Assembly (NCBI RefSeq): GCF_963675165.1
Contig: NC_087379.1
Coordinates: forward strand, 7,346,339-7,410,338
Reading direction: 5' to 3'
DNA: 64,000 bases
From: Halichondria panicea
Lineage: Eukaryota > Porifera > Demospongiae > Suberitida > Halichondriidae
The notes below the pieces were generated by a model. The model worked only from the letters and a program-made list of their open reading frames with translations. It was not told where the DNA came from and did no database searches. Below, piece after piece: positions 40,664 to 52,746 of this stretch (position 1 is the stretch's first letter; each line of letters begins with the position of its first letter). The position numbers and the translations under genes are program-made.

Positions 40664-42362
40664 ATGGCATTGACTAGTATAGCTGCTGTGACCGTCTCCA
40701 CAGATGCTCTCCCTCTCAAGATCAGTCCCAGAGATGGCAATACATCCCTGCAATTCCTCAAGGAGTGGATGGCAGCCAACAAGGACTGGCTGGACCAGAA
40801 GCTGCTGGAACATGGTAGACCATATACAGCCAGCTGCGAAACTTGTAAATGCTGTATACTTGTTGCTCTGCTGGCTCATAAAATCACATCTAGCTGTATG
40901 TTTAATGATTGTATCTGCTATACAGGAGCCATCTTATTGCAAGGGTTTGATGTGAACGAAGCCATCGACTTCCAAGAAGCTGTACTGCAGTTCAGTCCTG
41001 ACCTGTGTGACACGTACAGAGGCACCTCTCCAAGGAACCAAATCCCTGGAACCCAGGTATACTCACTGTCATGCATCTCCATGTGTGTGGTTGGCTGATT
41101 AACTGCACTGGGTATGAATGTATTAATAGCAATGTACTGCTTTGAGCCATCTAAATGAAATTCTAATAATGATTCCATGTTATAGTGTTGGACAGAGAAC
41201 ATTGACTTGGGTTGTTTTTGCCTATTATGATATATTGTCACATGATCAGCCGTTGATCTGGCTACCCAAAACATTGATTGATATGTTTTGATATACATTC
41301 CAAGAAAACAATTTGTCCACACACAAACAGCTACATAGCTAGTGGCTTCAATATAGTTGTGTACCATGTGTACTGTGCTCTGTAATTAAGCCCCTCCCCC
41401 CACACACACACAGTACGTGTTCTCGGCCAGTGAGTTCCCCCCACACTACCCCATTCCCCAACACCTTGAGATGGCGTTCCTGCCTGCCCCTCCTCGGAGA
41501 CTGTTCTTCTGCTGTCTGGAGGCACCCACCTCGGCAGGAGGGGAGACTTGTCTGGCCGACTACAAGAAAGTCTATGAGACCATGGATCCGAAAATTCGGC
41601 AAAGTTTTGAAGACAAAGGAGTGAGTATGTGTAGATAGTGATTGTGTGTGCATGTGGTGTGTGTACAAACTTCCTGTCAGCTGATTTATTAACACAAACA
41701 GATGAACCACGTGATTACCTTGCTGCTGTGTTGTAGGTGATGCATATTCGTAACTATGTGAGACAGAGGAGCTACTTCACAGACCCGTCCATGATGAAGG
41801 GGTGGGAGGCAGTGTTTGGCACCAAAGATCAAGAAGAGGTTGCGCGGGAACTGACAGAGGACCGAATGGAGCACTCGTGGGGAGAGAATGATTCTCTGAG
41901 GATAGTGAACCGTGTCCCTGCTATAGAGAAGCATCCTCAGTCCGGCCACAAAGTGTGGTTCAATCATTTAATGGTATGTATAGTGATGGTCGCTTGGCCC
42001 TGGCTAGTACTGTATCACCATGGCATTGTGCATGCATAGATCAGGTAATAGCAGGAGCTATATGAACTCCTGGTAATAGATATAGTGATGATTGGTGTAG
42101 CTAGCTTACTAGGTTGGTTTCTGAGTACTGCTTCACTTACAGCAGCTAGATTGCGATGAAACATTACAAATGTGAAAATTATAACTACAACTGAAAATCT
42201 TCGTACTAGCGAGTTAAATTATGATTTTGTTGTCTGACAATACTTGTTGCAAGTACGCTGCAATCTAGTTCTTAATTATGGTGCAAATTTTGTGCTAGCA
42301 ATGAGATGGTCGTTTACCTGTATCAACAATTAGTACCCAACCCCCCCACACACACACACCCT

Positions 42363-42442
<80 letters not shown>

Positions 42443-43252
42443 CCCACACACACACACACCCTCCCACACACACACACACATATCAGGTGTTTCATTGGAC
42501 CATGTATTATGACGAGCCCTACCGTGTGTACCAGCGCCTGGGAGGTCTAAAACAGCTACTCTACTCCTGGGTCCTGTGGGCCGCCAGCTTCTTCTATATC
42601 GGACTGAAAGCACCCTCGGCTAAACTGAGCCTTGGTATGAACACTTGCTATGGCGATGGTGCGGCCATACCTTATCGTACAGTGAGCCACGTTAGAGACA
42701 CAGTGTGGAGGAACCTTGTGTTCAATCGCTGGGAGCAGGGAGACGTGCTCATGATAGACAACTTCAGGGTCTCTCACGGGAGACAGGTAAGGGAGTCTCT
42801 GCATGAATCAACAACTCTAGCCTTCTCACTACATGTATTAGCTCTATACAGTGGAACCTCTGTTAACAACCACCTCCGAATAAAGGCCAACTATATAACG
42901 GCCAGGCACCTAGGTCCCAGTTTGTGTACAAAACAACCTCTCAACAAAGGCCACCTCTGTATAAAGGCCACCTCTGTATAAAGGCCAAAACATTGTTCCC
43001 CAAAGGTGTCCGTACGTTATAGAGGGGTTCCACTGTATTTGATTGTGGTGTTTTGTGTACACTGGCACTGGCACTGGCACTGGCACTGGTATAGAGTACA
43101 TGATTTAAGCATTGTATGTAGGATCGATTTCTATGATGCTAGTGAGCCTTTATCAATATCTATTTTCCATTCTGTAGCCTTTCTCTGGCAGGAGGAAGAT
43201 CGTTGTGTCCTGGTCTAACCCGATGACAAGACTCAGCCTCATAAGATCCTGA
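40664..43252 (+). CDS. TauD-B2: clavaminate-synthase-like dioxygenase, 366 aa, 6 exons
   Basis: Exons 40664-40814, 40926-41056, 41414-41620, 41737-41973, 42487-42786, 43178-43252 (1,101 nt, GT-AG). Candidate ligands His111-x-Glu113 and His339 are kept, and the protein differs from B1 at few positions (MALTS start, [16 protein letters not shown]). Intron 4 has a complex (CA)n/CCCTCC repeat and intron 5 the same Tigger-like MITE. An NRF-1-like word lies at 40615-40626. Intact and very similar to B1, so the duplication is recent. Confidence 0.88.
42346..42482. repeat. (CA)n with CCCTCC spacers in TauD-B2 intron 4
   Basis: CA tracts separated by CCCTCC in a higher-order tandem pattern (four interruptions), running up to the exon 5 acceptor. 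Confidence 0.95.
42849..43035. mobile_element. Tigger/pogo-like MITE in TauD-B2 intron 5
   Basis: CAGTGGAACCTCT ends between TA dinucleotides, same site as in B1. An 18-bp internal stretch (AAAGGCCACCTCTGTATA) is doubled here. Confidence 0.8.
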
Positions 43253-43752
43253 ACCACCATAGACTGATATTTATAACCAGTTGTCGTTTCCATCGTTCTA
43301 TATTTACACAGCAATCATTCATCCATGTGCGTTACATGCTGTACATTCTTTCATGAATTTGTGGTTTCTTAAGGGTGGAGGGTGGGCTTTAGGCTGACCA
43401 CAGCCAATGTACCCTAGGGTACATGAATGTACACCCTAGCAGGGTACATGGGGTTTGTACCCTGGAGTATCCTGAGAGTTTCAATGGATATTCCTTAGTG
43501 TCAGAGCACATCATGGTACAAGTGCAGAATGTACATGTTAGTAGAAGGAGATGGTATCCTCCTAATACAGTGTAGTTATTCCCTTGTGGCCTATTTAATG
43601 CAGAGCATATTACCCACTCAGTCATGTGACATGTGAAGGAATGGTTTAATTTCAGACTGCAGCGTTGGAGCTCCACTCACCAGAGCTAGAAGACCAGAAT
43701 GATGCTGAGTATCTTCCTCCTCCAGATGTGAGCCACTGAAACCTTGCTGGCG
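43253..43752. other. TauD-B2 3' flank
   Basis: No gene seen. Shared with other TauD-B flanks. Contains the perfect palindrome GTACCCTAGGGTAC (about 43411-43424) with further GTACCCT words beside it. Confidence 0.5.
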
Positions 43753-44096
43753 ATGTTGGCAATCCGTGAGGAGTATGTCGTACAGGGGAGAAAGGTGTCT
43801 CCAAAATTAGCTGACAAAGTGAGCCCCCCCCCCCCCCCCCCCCTACTAGTCTCGTGGACCAGACTTGTAACGGCTGGCTTGCGAGGCTATGTCACTATAC
43901 TGTGCACACCTACTGCCTATAGCTTCCTTCACCCCCCCCCCCACACTGAGTCCAATGAGGTGGTGAAGAGGATGATAGTGTCTCTCTCTGATGATGGCTC
44001 CCTCCCTCCGGACACTCTGGAGCACCTCACACCAGAACTACTCACTAGGATGAGCTAAGTCTCATCACTGCTGCCATAGCAACACGCAAGACACAG
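43753..44096 (+). pseudogene. WAB exons 8 and 9 copies, decayed
   Basis: Exon 8 variant (about 43753-43818) and exon 9 (about 43946-44096). Exon 9 has lost its acceptor AG, has a frameshift (AGGATGAGCTAAG) and its donor GT is AT. Confidence 0.75.
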
Positions 44097-44486
44097 ATGA
44101 GGTACTATAAGAGGTAGTTGCACAACATTGTATTGAAGCTATGCGTTGGATTGATTTAGCTCTTTCCTATATTTCTCAGTGTAAATAATGTATCTGTTGA
44201 TTATTGAAGGCTGTAGCTAACGGATTACACTCACCGAATTTCTTTTTCTACCCTTTTCGTGCTTATCCTGGCCAATCCTAGCAACGTTTCACATTGTTTT
44301 TGTAGTTCGTAACATACAGAGTGCGCTTAACCCATAAAATATATACATGTAGTAGCCAGCGCTTAGTAACGCGCCAGTACGGTACATGTAGTCCAAACAA
44401 ATACAATTGCAATCAGTACACAGATAATACTTATGTCTACGGTTTGTTTGTGTGTATACGTAATTATCACTCTTCTAATTAAGCAA

Positions 44487-46034
44487 CTACTTCAGTTCTA
44501 CTTTGTGTATTTGGAAGAGAAGGGTGTCGTTTTGTAAATACTTGGGCTCCAGTTTAGTGTGAGCAAAGAACTGTGGGTGTCCCCACCCCAGTCCCCTCTC
44601 TCCCTCTGTCACTCTGGTACAGTACGTGTTAGGTACTTTGTCATCATAGGTGATTGTGTGTGTTTTATGATCCTTGCCATCGACCTGGTTTAGTAGTTGA
44701 TATGAAATCACACCACGAAACGGCCATTTCAATGAATTGTCAAACTCTCCTCTCCTGAAGCACACAAACACAGAGACGTGTGTTCCTTTACCAGTGCTAT
44801 AGCCGTTAGCGTTCACACAGAGACAGATATTGTAGCCCTGATGGTGGGTGTAGACTGGAGGGGAGTACCATTGGTCGTCATCTCTCTTATGCTGTTGGTA
44901 ATTGGTCATTGTAAGAACAGGGGGACCAAGAGGTATGGCGGTACATGGTGCAAGCTGAACATAGGGCGTGAGTAATTGCGCCAACTCGGCAATTTTTATC
45001 TTCATCTGTTTTTTCTCTTCAACTAAACTAGCAATGTCAGCTTGTTGCTTGCCTGCATTAGTAGTCAACAATTGTTTTTCTTGCTCTAACGTGGTAACTT
45101 TGGTTTGTAGTGCAGTTAAGTTCGTTTTAGAAGATTTAATCTCGGCATTACTAGCAGTGTTCTGTTGCTCTAGCGTGGTAACTTTGGTTTGTAGTGCAGT
45201 TAAATTCGACTTGTAAGATTCTTTTTGTTTATCATTTTCATCTACCAAGTTTGTGATTTTATCTTGTTGCTTGGCATGACTGGTGGCTAATAGAGAGATG
45301 TGTGTGAGTAGGTTCTCTCTCTGGTGTTCTGGCATGTCTTGTCGAGTGGGTTTCACAGCACAGCCTACGTGGTGGAAGTCACAGTTGATGGTGGTCAGGA
45401 GGCACTCATTGGCAATATGGCTGTCTATATTCTGATGTTGGATAGTTGAACCACACTGGTTAGGGCAGGGGACAGGGAAGGACCCACACACAGGCCAGTG
45501 GTTGTTGGTGACATCATCATAGGTAGACTTGTAATCATGGCAGTGCTCACAACCGAATGGACGTTTGGGACAATCCTTAATTTGGTGGTTTTGAATGTAC
45601 CTTCGCTGCAGTTGGTTCCTGCAATTATAGATGCAATTGATCTCAACAAACTGACATCCATCAAGTTGTTTCTCTGGCTGTGGATCTGTGTTGAGATGTT
45701 CATCAAGCTGTCTCAGTTCCTTCATCCACTCACACCCGTCTTTCTGCTGGCTACATCGAACTTTCAAACTGTAGAGCGATCGTTTCAAACCTTTGTCGGG
45801 AAAGCTTGAAAATTTCTCGTTGCAGGTTGGGCACGACTTTTGAATTGCTTTGATGTGCTCAATACAAGCTTTGCAAAACTTATTTCCACAGCATGTGACC
45901 TGATGGGGCTCTCGAATGATCTGGAGACAAACTGGACACTCTGACTGGACGAATTCCGAAGGTGGTGGCTTCACAAACTCACAATCGAATCCTATTATTC
46001 TCTTGTCAGCTTGTTGCTGGTTGTTGGCTGCCAT
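44487..46034 (-). CDS. TRAF-11: TRAF-like protein with the longest coiled coil, 515 aa
   Basis: Intact single-exon TRAF-like gene, longest of the set. RING about 34-73 (Asn at the His position), zinc fingers about 94-243, MATH about 370-515. The coiled coil (about 254-355) contains an internal duplication in which NLTALQTKVTTLEQ occurs twice, about 28 residues apart. One Cys-context change (ECLLTTINC) in the third finger keeps the ligands. Linker AQLLTPYVQLAPC as in TRAF-8. The E-box upstream (46107-46114) is intact, while the CArG box has one change (CCATATTTGA). Confidence 0.92.
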   Translation of the reverse strand: MAANNQQQADKRIIGFDCEFVKPPPSEFVQSECPVCLQIIREPHQVTCCGNKFCKACIEHIKAIQKSCPTCNEKFSSFPDKGLKRSLYSLKVRCSQQKDGCEWMKELRQLDEHLNTDPQPEKQLDGCQFVEINCIYNCRNQLQRRYIQNHQIKDCPKRPFGCEHCHDYKSTYDDVTNNHWPVCGSFPVPCPNQCGSTIQHQNIDSHIANECLLTTINCDFHHVGCAVKPTRQDMPEHQRENLLTHISLLATSHAKQQDKITNLVDENDKQKESYKSNLTALQTKVTTLEQQNTASNAEIKSSKTNLTALQTKVTTLEQEKQLLTTNAGKQQADIASLVEEKKQMKIKIAELAQLLTPYVQLAPCTAIPLGPPVLTMTNYQQHKRDDDQWYSPPVYTHHQGYNICLCVNANGYSTGKGTHVSVFVCFRRGEFDNSLKWPFRGVISYQLLNQVDGKDHKTHTITYDDKVPNTYCTRVTEGERGLGWGHPQFFAHTKLEPKYLQNDTLLFQIHKVELK

Positions 46035-46229
46035 TTCTGACTGTTTTGTACTTCTACTTTTACATAAGCATACGTAGCTTGTATAGGCTCTTTGACATGT
46101 AGTATAGTCACATGCCTTCTAACCATATTTGATACAGTAACACAATTCATTGCTCTGATATGGTCAATTGGTTGACACAATGGGACGATACCAGGAATGC
46201 ATGAATATACTCCTGACAACACCCACAAT

Positions 46230-46230
<1 letters not shown>

Positions 46231-46281
<51 letters not shown>
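46231..46281. repeat. (CA)n tract before WAB exon 12 copy
   Basis: Perfect CA repeat ending in the exon 12 acceptor. Confidence 0.95.
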
Positions 46282-46283
<2 letters not shown>

Positions 46284-46284
<1 letters not shown>

Positions 46285-46448
46285 GTCCTCCATCGAGCTG
46301 CTCAGAGACAAGACCTGGCAACAGTGGCGTGTCTAATCAGACTAGGGGCTGACCCTCTACTCAAGAACACCTTCAACTCGAGCACCACTGACATGCTCGC
46401 TCAAACACTTTCCTCCAAAGAACTTCACCCCAAAACTGGAGGAGAAAG
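46284..46448 (+). pseudogene. WAB exon 12 copy
   Basis: 165 nt; two bases lost in CTCGCTCAAAC, so frameshifted near the 3' end. The ankyrin repeat itself reads cleanly. Confidence 0.8.
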
Positions 46449-46706
46449 GTGAGACTACAAAAAATGTAACCAGCTCTTTGTTCTGTTAGATATTGGCATC
46501 ACAGTGAGACCAGTGCATGTGTATATACGTATAATGTGCAAGTGATGTTTTTATGTGGTATAAGTCAACTGTTTTTTGATCGAATGGCAAATAATTTGTA
46601 TGTTGGCTACTTGTTCACTGTTAATTGTTTTGGCTCGTGTGCATTTTTATGTTAATTGCTGCTGTTACCGTGGTAGTAATGATGACCCTAATGCACATGC
46701 ACACAG

Positions 46707-46778
46707 CCCTTCTCTGGTAAGAGGAAAGTTGTTGTGTCCTGGTCACAGCCATACCTCAAACAAAGTCACAGAACATGA
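46707..46778 (+). pseudogene. Orphan TauD-A-type exon 6
   Basis: 72 nt, ends in TGA as in TauD-A (the other orphans mostly end in TAA). No TauD-B gene follows: after a short duplicated stretch (46791-46860 and 46908-46985) the sequence jumps near 46995 to the 3' block of TRAF-12. Confidence 0.85.
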
Positions 46779-47125
46779 CCTATAATAGCTGAACTGCATG
46801 TGTACTTCGATCATTACATTACTTGGTTTTTTGTATGCAGTGCTTTAGAAATGTGAAAAGCAGTTAATTATGCCATATGGTATAATATATATATATAATT
46901 ATATAGCTGAACTGCATGTGTACTTCGATCATTACATTACTTGGTTTATTTTGTGCTTTAGAAGCAGTTGCCATATGATATGAGGGGGTGGAGGTCTTAG
47001 TAACGCGCCAGTACGGTACATGTAGTCCAAACAAATACAATTGCAATCAGTACACAGATAATACTTATGTCTACGGTTTGTTTGTGTGTATACTGTACGT
47101 AATTATAACTCTTCTAATTAAGCAA

Positions 47126-48701
47126 CTACTTCAGTTCTACTTTGTGTATTTGGAAGAGAAGGGTGTCGTTTCGTAAATACTTGGGCTCCAGTTCAGTGTG
47201 AGCAATGGACTGTGGGTGTCCCAACCCGAATGATCTCTCTCCCTCTGTCACTCTGGCACAGTACTTGTTAAGTGTATCGTCATCATAGGTGATTATGTGT
47301 GTTTTATGATCCTCGCCATTGACCTGGTCCAGTAGTTGATATGAAATCACACCACGAAACTGCCATTTCAGAGAATCGTCAAACTCTCCTCTCATAAAGT
47401 ACATAAACACAGAGACGTGTGTTCCTTTACCATTTCCACAGCCATTAGCTTCCACATTGAGACAGATCTTGTAGCCCTGATGATGGGTGTAGACTGGAGG
47501 GGAGTACCACTCATCGTCATCTCTCTTGCGCTGTTGGAAGTCGGTCATTGTAAGGACAGGGGGACCACGAGGTTCAGAGTTCACGATGAGCATTTGTTGC
47601 AATGGCGCCAATTCGGCAATTTTCATCTTTAGCTGTTTATTCTCTTCAACTAAACTAGCAATGTCAGCTTGTTGCTTGGTTGTATTAGTAGTCAACAATT
47701 GTTTTTCTTGCTCTAGCGTGGTAACTTGTTTGTAGTGCAGTTAATTTTATTTTAGAAGATTTAATCTCGGCATTACTAGTAGTGTTCTTTTGCTCTAACA
47801 TGGTAACTTTGGTTTGTAGTGCAATTAATTTCGTCTTATAAGATTTTTTTTGTTTTTCATTTTCATCTACCAAGTTTGCTATTTTGTCTTGTTGCTTGAT
47901 GATTTCTTTTCTTTGTTGTGTAGTCTCAGCTTGTTGCTTGGCATGACTGGTGGCTAATAGAGAGATGTGTGTGAGTAGGTTCTCTCTCTGGTGTTCTGGC
48001 ATGTCTTGTCGAGGAAGTTTCACAGCACAGCATACGTGGTGGAAGTCACAGTTGATGGTGGTCAGGGGGCACTCATCGGCAACATGACTGTCTATATTCT
48101 GACGTTGGATAGTTGAACCACACTGGTTAGGGCAGGGGACAGGGAAGGACCCACACACAGGCCAGTGGCTGTTGGTGACATCATCATAGGTAGACTTGTA
48201 ATAATGGCAGTGCTCACAACCGAATGGACGTTTGAGGCAATCCTTAATTTGGTGGTTTTGAATGTACCTTCGCTGCTGATGGTTTCTGCAATTATAGATG
48301 CAATCGATCTTGACAAACTGACATCCATTGAGTTGTTTCTCTGGCTGTGGATCTGTGTTGAGGTGCTCATCAAGCTGTCTCAGTTCCCCCGTCCACTCAC
48401 ACCCGTCTTTCTGGTGGCTACATCGAACTTTCAAGCTGTAGAGCGATCGTTTCAAACCTTTGTCGGGAAAACTTGAAAATTTATCGTTGCAGGTTGGGCA
48501 CGACTTTTTATTAGCTTTGATGTGTTCAATACAAGCTTTGCAAAACTTATTTCCACAGCATGTGACCTGGTGGGGCTCTCGAATGATCTGGAGACAAACT
48601 GGACACTCTGACTGCATGTATTCCGAAGGTGGTGGCTTCACAAACTCACAATCGAATCCTATTATTCTCTTGTCATTTTGTTGCTGGTTGTTGGCTGCCA
48701 T
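47126..48701 (-). pseudogene. TRAF-12: TRAF-like gene with a 2-base deletion
   Basis: N-terminal frame from 48701 (MAANNQQQNDKR) holds RING (Asn at the His position), zinc fingers and most of a long coiled coil. It ends at 47685 after a shift near 47728, where GGTAACTTGTTTG lacks two bases compared with TRAF-11 (GGTAACTTTGGTTTG on the + strand). The remaining coiled coil and the MATH domain are open in the second frame (47126-47698). One simple lesion, so it is a young pseudogene or a sequencing error. Confidence 0.85.
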
Positions 48702-48759
48702 TTCTGACAGTTTCAGTTTTAAAGCATGCTCTTTGATAGGGGAGATTTTTGTGGGTATA

Positions 48760-48787
48760 GTCACATGCCTTCTAACTCCATATTTGG
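48760..48787 (-). promoter_or_regulatory. E-box + CArG module upstream of TRAF-12
   Basis: GTCACATG (48760-48767) and CCATATTTGG (48778-48787). Confidence 0.5.
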
Positions 48788-48857
48788 CATAGTGGTCAGT
48801 ATGGTCAATTGGTTGACACACACACACATACATACACACACACACATACACACACAG

Positions 48858-49490
48858 TGTCCTCCATCGAGTTGCTCAGAGACAAGACCTGGCGACAGTG
48901 GCGTATCTAATCAGACTAGGGGCTGACCCTCTACTCAAAAACACCTTCAACTCGAGCACCACTGACATACTCGCTCTCAAAAACTTTCTTCCAACCTAAT
49001 TTCTTCCTTTCCTGCCTCCTTGCAGAGCCACTGTTTGATCTGGCGTCGTACCTCAATAGTCCGAGTCTGAGTGACGTGGAACTGATATCAGAGGACGGGG
49101 TCCCGATTCCATGCACACAGACTGGTTCTCTGTGCCCAAAGCCCCGTGTTCAAGTCCATGCTAGACTCTGAACTATGGGTGGAATCTAGAAACAAGGAGG
49201 TTGGTTATTTAATTCTGATTGCACTACCTCTGTCCATGGCTACTAGTATTGAATACTGTATATATATATACTGTGTGTTTGAGAAACCTTGAGACCATGC
49301 ATGGTACACTGTACTTATCCCTTGTGAAGCATCAACTCTGAACACCACTGTATATACACACATAGACCAACTCCCTCCCTCCCTCCCACAGATTCCACTG
49401 CCTACAGTGACTGGTAAGGTGGTGCAAGTGCTCCTCCAGTACCTGTACACTGGTCGCTGTCTCTTCCCCAGGAGACAGGAATGCTTTCAT
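48858..49490 (+). pseudogene. WAB exons 12, 13 and 14 copies
   Basis: Exon 12 (48858 to about 48992, 3' end lost), exon 13 (49026-49199, one extra G so frameshifted) and the start of exon 14 (49392 to about 49480). Exon 14 is joined to TauD intron 5 sequence (GACAGGAATGCTTTCATGG), as at 30966 and 37420. Confidence 0.8.
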
Positions 49491-49619
49491 GGTTGTGTGC
49501 TACAGTAGTGTAGTTTAGTTGTCTTTATGACCAAATGGCCGTATGTTATAGCTACTTACATGTAGGTTGTGATGGTTGTTCACTGTCAAGAAAAAATAGC
49601 ATTATTTGTTTGGCTTGTA

Positions 49620-49745
49620 TAATTTTATAGTTATAACACGGGCACGAGGGATGTATGGCATATATTGCACTGAAACACGAGGGCTGAGTGCAATATATGC
49701 CATACATCCCGAGTGCACGTGTTGTACCTAGTTTATATCCCGAGG
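49620..49745. repeat. Fold-back sequence
   Basis: Inverted arms of about 30 bp (GAGGGATGTATGGCATATAT and its reverse complement) with a short loop, with CGAGGG words outside. Inserted in the segment between exon 14 and exon 8 copies. The related unit near 37500 lacks it, so it is likely a small mobile insertion. Confidence 0.65.
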
Positions 49746-49857
49746 GCATAGCAACATGCCACTGTCTTATTAACACAATATAAAGTGCACAAAAATAATT
49801 ACAGAGACAATCCTAGACACAGCTCCATCTCTTCTCGAGGATATATGCCAGTATCAG

Positions 49858-50126
49858 GCAATCCGTGAGAAGCAGGTCGTACAGGGGAGAAAGGTGCCTC
49901 CAAAACCAGCAGACAAAGTGATCACCCTCCCCCCAGGCTCATTGCCAACAGACACTGGTAACCAACACCATCTCTTCACTCCCCCCCCCCCCCACAGCCT
50001 GAGTTCAGTGAGGTGGTGAAGAGGATGATAGTGTCTCTCTCTGGTGATGGTTCCTTCCCTCCGGACACTCTGGAGCACCTCACGCCAAGTCTCATCACTG
50101 CTGCCATAGCAACACGCAAGACACAG
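49858..50126 (+). pseudogene. WAB exons 8 and 9 copies
   Basis: Exon 8 variant (about 49858-49917) and exon 9 (49998-50126). Exon 9 lacks 24 nt in frame (the PELLTRIE part) but keeps SLITAAIATRKTQ and both splice sites. Confidence 0.75.
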
Positions 50127-50479
50127 GTGAAGGCGTGCTACATATATATAAGAGATATAGTTGTACAACATTGTATTGAAGCTATGCGTTGGATTGATTT
50201 AGCTCTTTCCTATTTTTCTCAGTGTAAATTAAGCGAATAAGCGCCAACAAAGGAACTATATAATGTGCTGTAATTATATAGAATATAACGTAATTATAGG
50301 TTAAGAGTGCGCTTAACCCACAAGTATTTATTATAATATTCATTGTAGCCAGCGCTTAGTAACGCGCCAGTACGGTACATGTAGTCCAAACAAATACAAT
50401 TGCAATCAGTACACAGATAATACTTATGTCTACGGTTTGTTTGTGTGTATACGTAATTATCACTCTTCTAATTAAGCAA

Positions 50480-52026
50480 CTACTTCAGTTCTACTTTTTG
50501 TATTTGGAAGAGAAGGGTGTCGTTTCGTAAATACTTGGGCTCCAGTTCAGTGTGAGCAATGAACTTTTGCTTTCCCCACCCTGCTCCCCTCTCTCCCTCT
50601 GTCACTCTGGTACTGCTTACGTTAGGTGCTTTGTCATCATAGACGAGTGTGTGTGTTTTATGATCCTTGCCATCGATCTGGTTTAGTAGTTGATATGAAA
50701 TCACACCACGAAACGGCCATTTCAGAGAATTGTCAAACTCTCCTCTCATAAAGTACACATACACAGAGACGTGTGTTCCTATACCACGGGTTTCACCGTT
50801 AGCGTACACTCTGAGACCGATCTTGTAGCCCTGATGGTGGGTGTAGACTGGAGGGGAGTACCACTTATCGTCATCTCTCTTGTGCTGTTGGAAGTCGGTA
50901 ATTGTAAGGACAGGGGGCTCCAGTGGAACAAGAGGTCTAGAGTTCACAATGGGAGGTGCTGTCTTGAGTAGTTGTTGCAATGGTTCCAATTCTGTGATTT
51001 TAATTTTTAGATGTTTATTCTCTTCTACTAAAATAGCAATATCAGCTTGTTGCTTGGCAATACTAGTAGCAAACAATTTTTTTTCTTGCTGTAGCGTGCT
51101 CTGTAGTGCAGTTAAGTTCATTGTAGAAAATGTTATCTCGGCATTACTAGTAGTGTTTTGTTGCTGTAGTGTGGTAACTTTGGTCTGTAGTGCAGCTATT
51201 TTGGTCTCAAACGATCTACATAGTGTATTTTCAGTTTCCAGACTTGTGATTTTGTCTTGTTGCTTGGCATGACTGGTGGCTAATAGAGAGATGTGTGTGA
51301 GTAGGTTCTCTCTCAGGTGTTCTGGTATGTCTTGTCGAGGGAGTTTCACAGCACAGCCTATGTGGTGGAAGTCACAGTTGGTGGTGGTCAAGGGGCACTC
51401 TTTGGCAACATGGCTGTTTATATTCTGACGTTGGATAGTTGAACCACACTGGTTAGGGCAGGGGACAGGGAAGGACCCACACACAGGCCAGTGGTTGTTG
51501 GTGACATCATCGTAGGTAGACTTGTAATCATGGCAGTGCTCACAACCGAATGGACGTTTGGGGCAATCCTTAATTTGGTGGTTTTGAATGTACCTTCGTT
51601 GCAGTTGGTTCCTGCAATTATAGATGCAATCAATCTCAACAAACTGACATCCATCGAGTCGTTTCTCTGGCAGTGGATCTGTGTTGAGATGCTCATCAAG
51701 CTGTCTCAGTTCCTTCGTCCACTCACACCCGTCTTTCTGGTGGGTACAGCGAACTTTCAAACTGTAGAGCGATTGTTTCGAACTTTTGTCGGCAAAAATT
51801 GAAATTCTTCGTTACAGGTTGGGCACGGCTTTTGAATTGCTTTGATGTGCTCAATACAAGCTTTGCAAAACTTTTTTCCACAGCATGTGACCTGGTGGGG
51901 CTCTCGAATGATCTGGAGACAAACTGGACACTCTGACTGGATGTATTCCGAAGGTGGTGGCTTCACAAACTCACAATCGAATCCTATTATTCTCTTGTCA
52001 GCTTGTTGCTGGTTGTTGGCTGCCAT
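50480..52026 (-). pseudogene. TRAF-13: TRAF-like gene with a 1-base deletion
   Basis: RING part (51757-52026) and the rest (50480-51760) are both open but in different frames. One A is missing near 51803 compared with TRAF-10 (GAAATTC against GAAAATTC). Everything after it, including zinc fingers, the long coiled coil (QTKVTTLQQQNTT) and MATH, is undamaged. If the deletion is an assembly error, the gene would encode about 515 residues. It is the intact-looking twin of TRAF-10. Confidence 0.85.
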
Positions 52027-52097
52027 TTCTGGCAGTTTCAGTTTTACATTAAAGCTTTACATACATACTCTTTGATGGGAATATTTGTGTGGGTATA

Positions 52098-52125
52098 GTC
52101 ACATGCCTTCTAACTCCATATTTGG
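52098..52125 (-). promoter_or_regulatory. E-box + CArG module upstream of TRAF-13
   Basis: GTCACATG (52098-52105) and CCATATTTGG (52116-52125). Confidence 0.5.
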
Positions 52126-52149
52126 CATAGTGGTCAGGATGGTTGCCAC

Positions 52150-52151
52150 CA

Positions 52152-52229
<78 letters not shown>

Positions 52230-52312
52230 CACGCACACACACACACGCACACACACACACGCACACACACACACACACTACACACACACACACACACACA
52301 TGCACACACACA
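52150..52312. repeat. (CA)n tract before WAB exon 12 copy
   Basis: Long CA repeat with CG interruptions, ending in the exon 12 acceptor. Matches the interruption pattern of the tract at 39818, which fits the TRAF-10/13 unit duplication. Confidence 0.95.
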
Positions 52313-52313
52313 G

Positions 52314-52480
52314 TGTCCTCCATTGAGCTGCTCAGAGACAAGACCTGGCGACAGTGGCGTGTCTAATCAGACTAGGGGCTGACCCTCTACTCAAGAATAC
52401 CTTCAACTCGAGCACCATTGACATGCTCGCTCTCAAACACTTTCCTCCAAAGAACTTCACTCCAAAACTGGAGGAGAAAG
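52314..52480 (+). pseudogene. WAB exon 12 copy, full length
   Basis: 167 nt with open frame and both splice sites: the best-preserved ankyrin exon outside the intact gene. Isolated from other WAB exons. Confidence 0.8.
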
Positions 52481-52746
52481 GTGAGACTACAAACAATGTA
52501 TACAGCTCTTTGCCCTATTAGATATTGACATCACTTGAAGTGAGACCAGTGCACGTGTATATACGTATAATGTGCAAGTATTATTTTTATGTGGTACAAG
52601 TCAAAACAGTGTTTTTTGATCGAATGGCAAATAATTTGTATGTTGGCTACTTGTTCACTGTTAATTGTTTCGGCTCGTATGCATTTTTATGTTAATTGTC
52701 ACTGTTACCGTGGTAGTAATGATGACCCTAATGCACATGCACACAG

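Noticed and set aside
39818..52312. CRISPR-like spaced repeats
   Set aside because: The repeated words are dinucleotide tracts with irregular spacers in an animal genome; no direct repeats of constant length with unique spacers.
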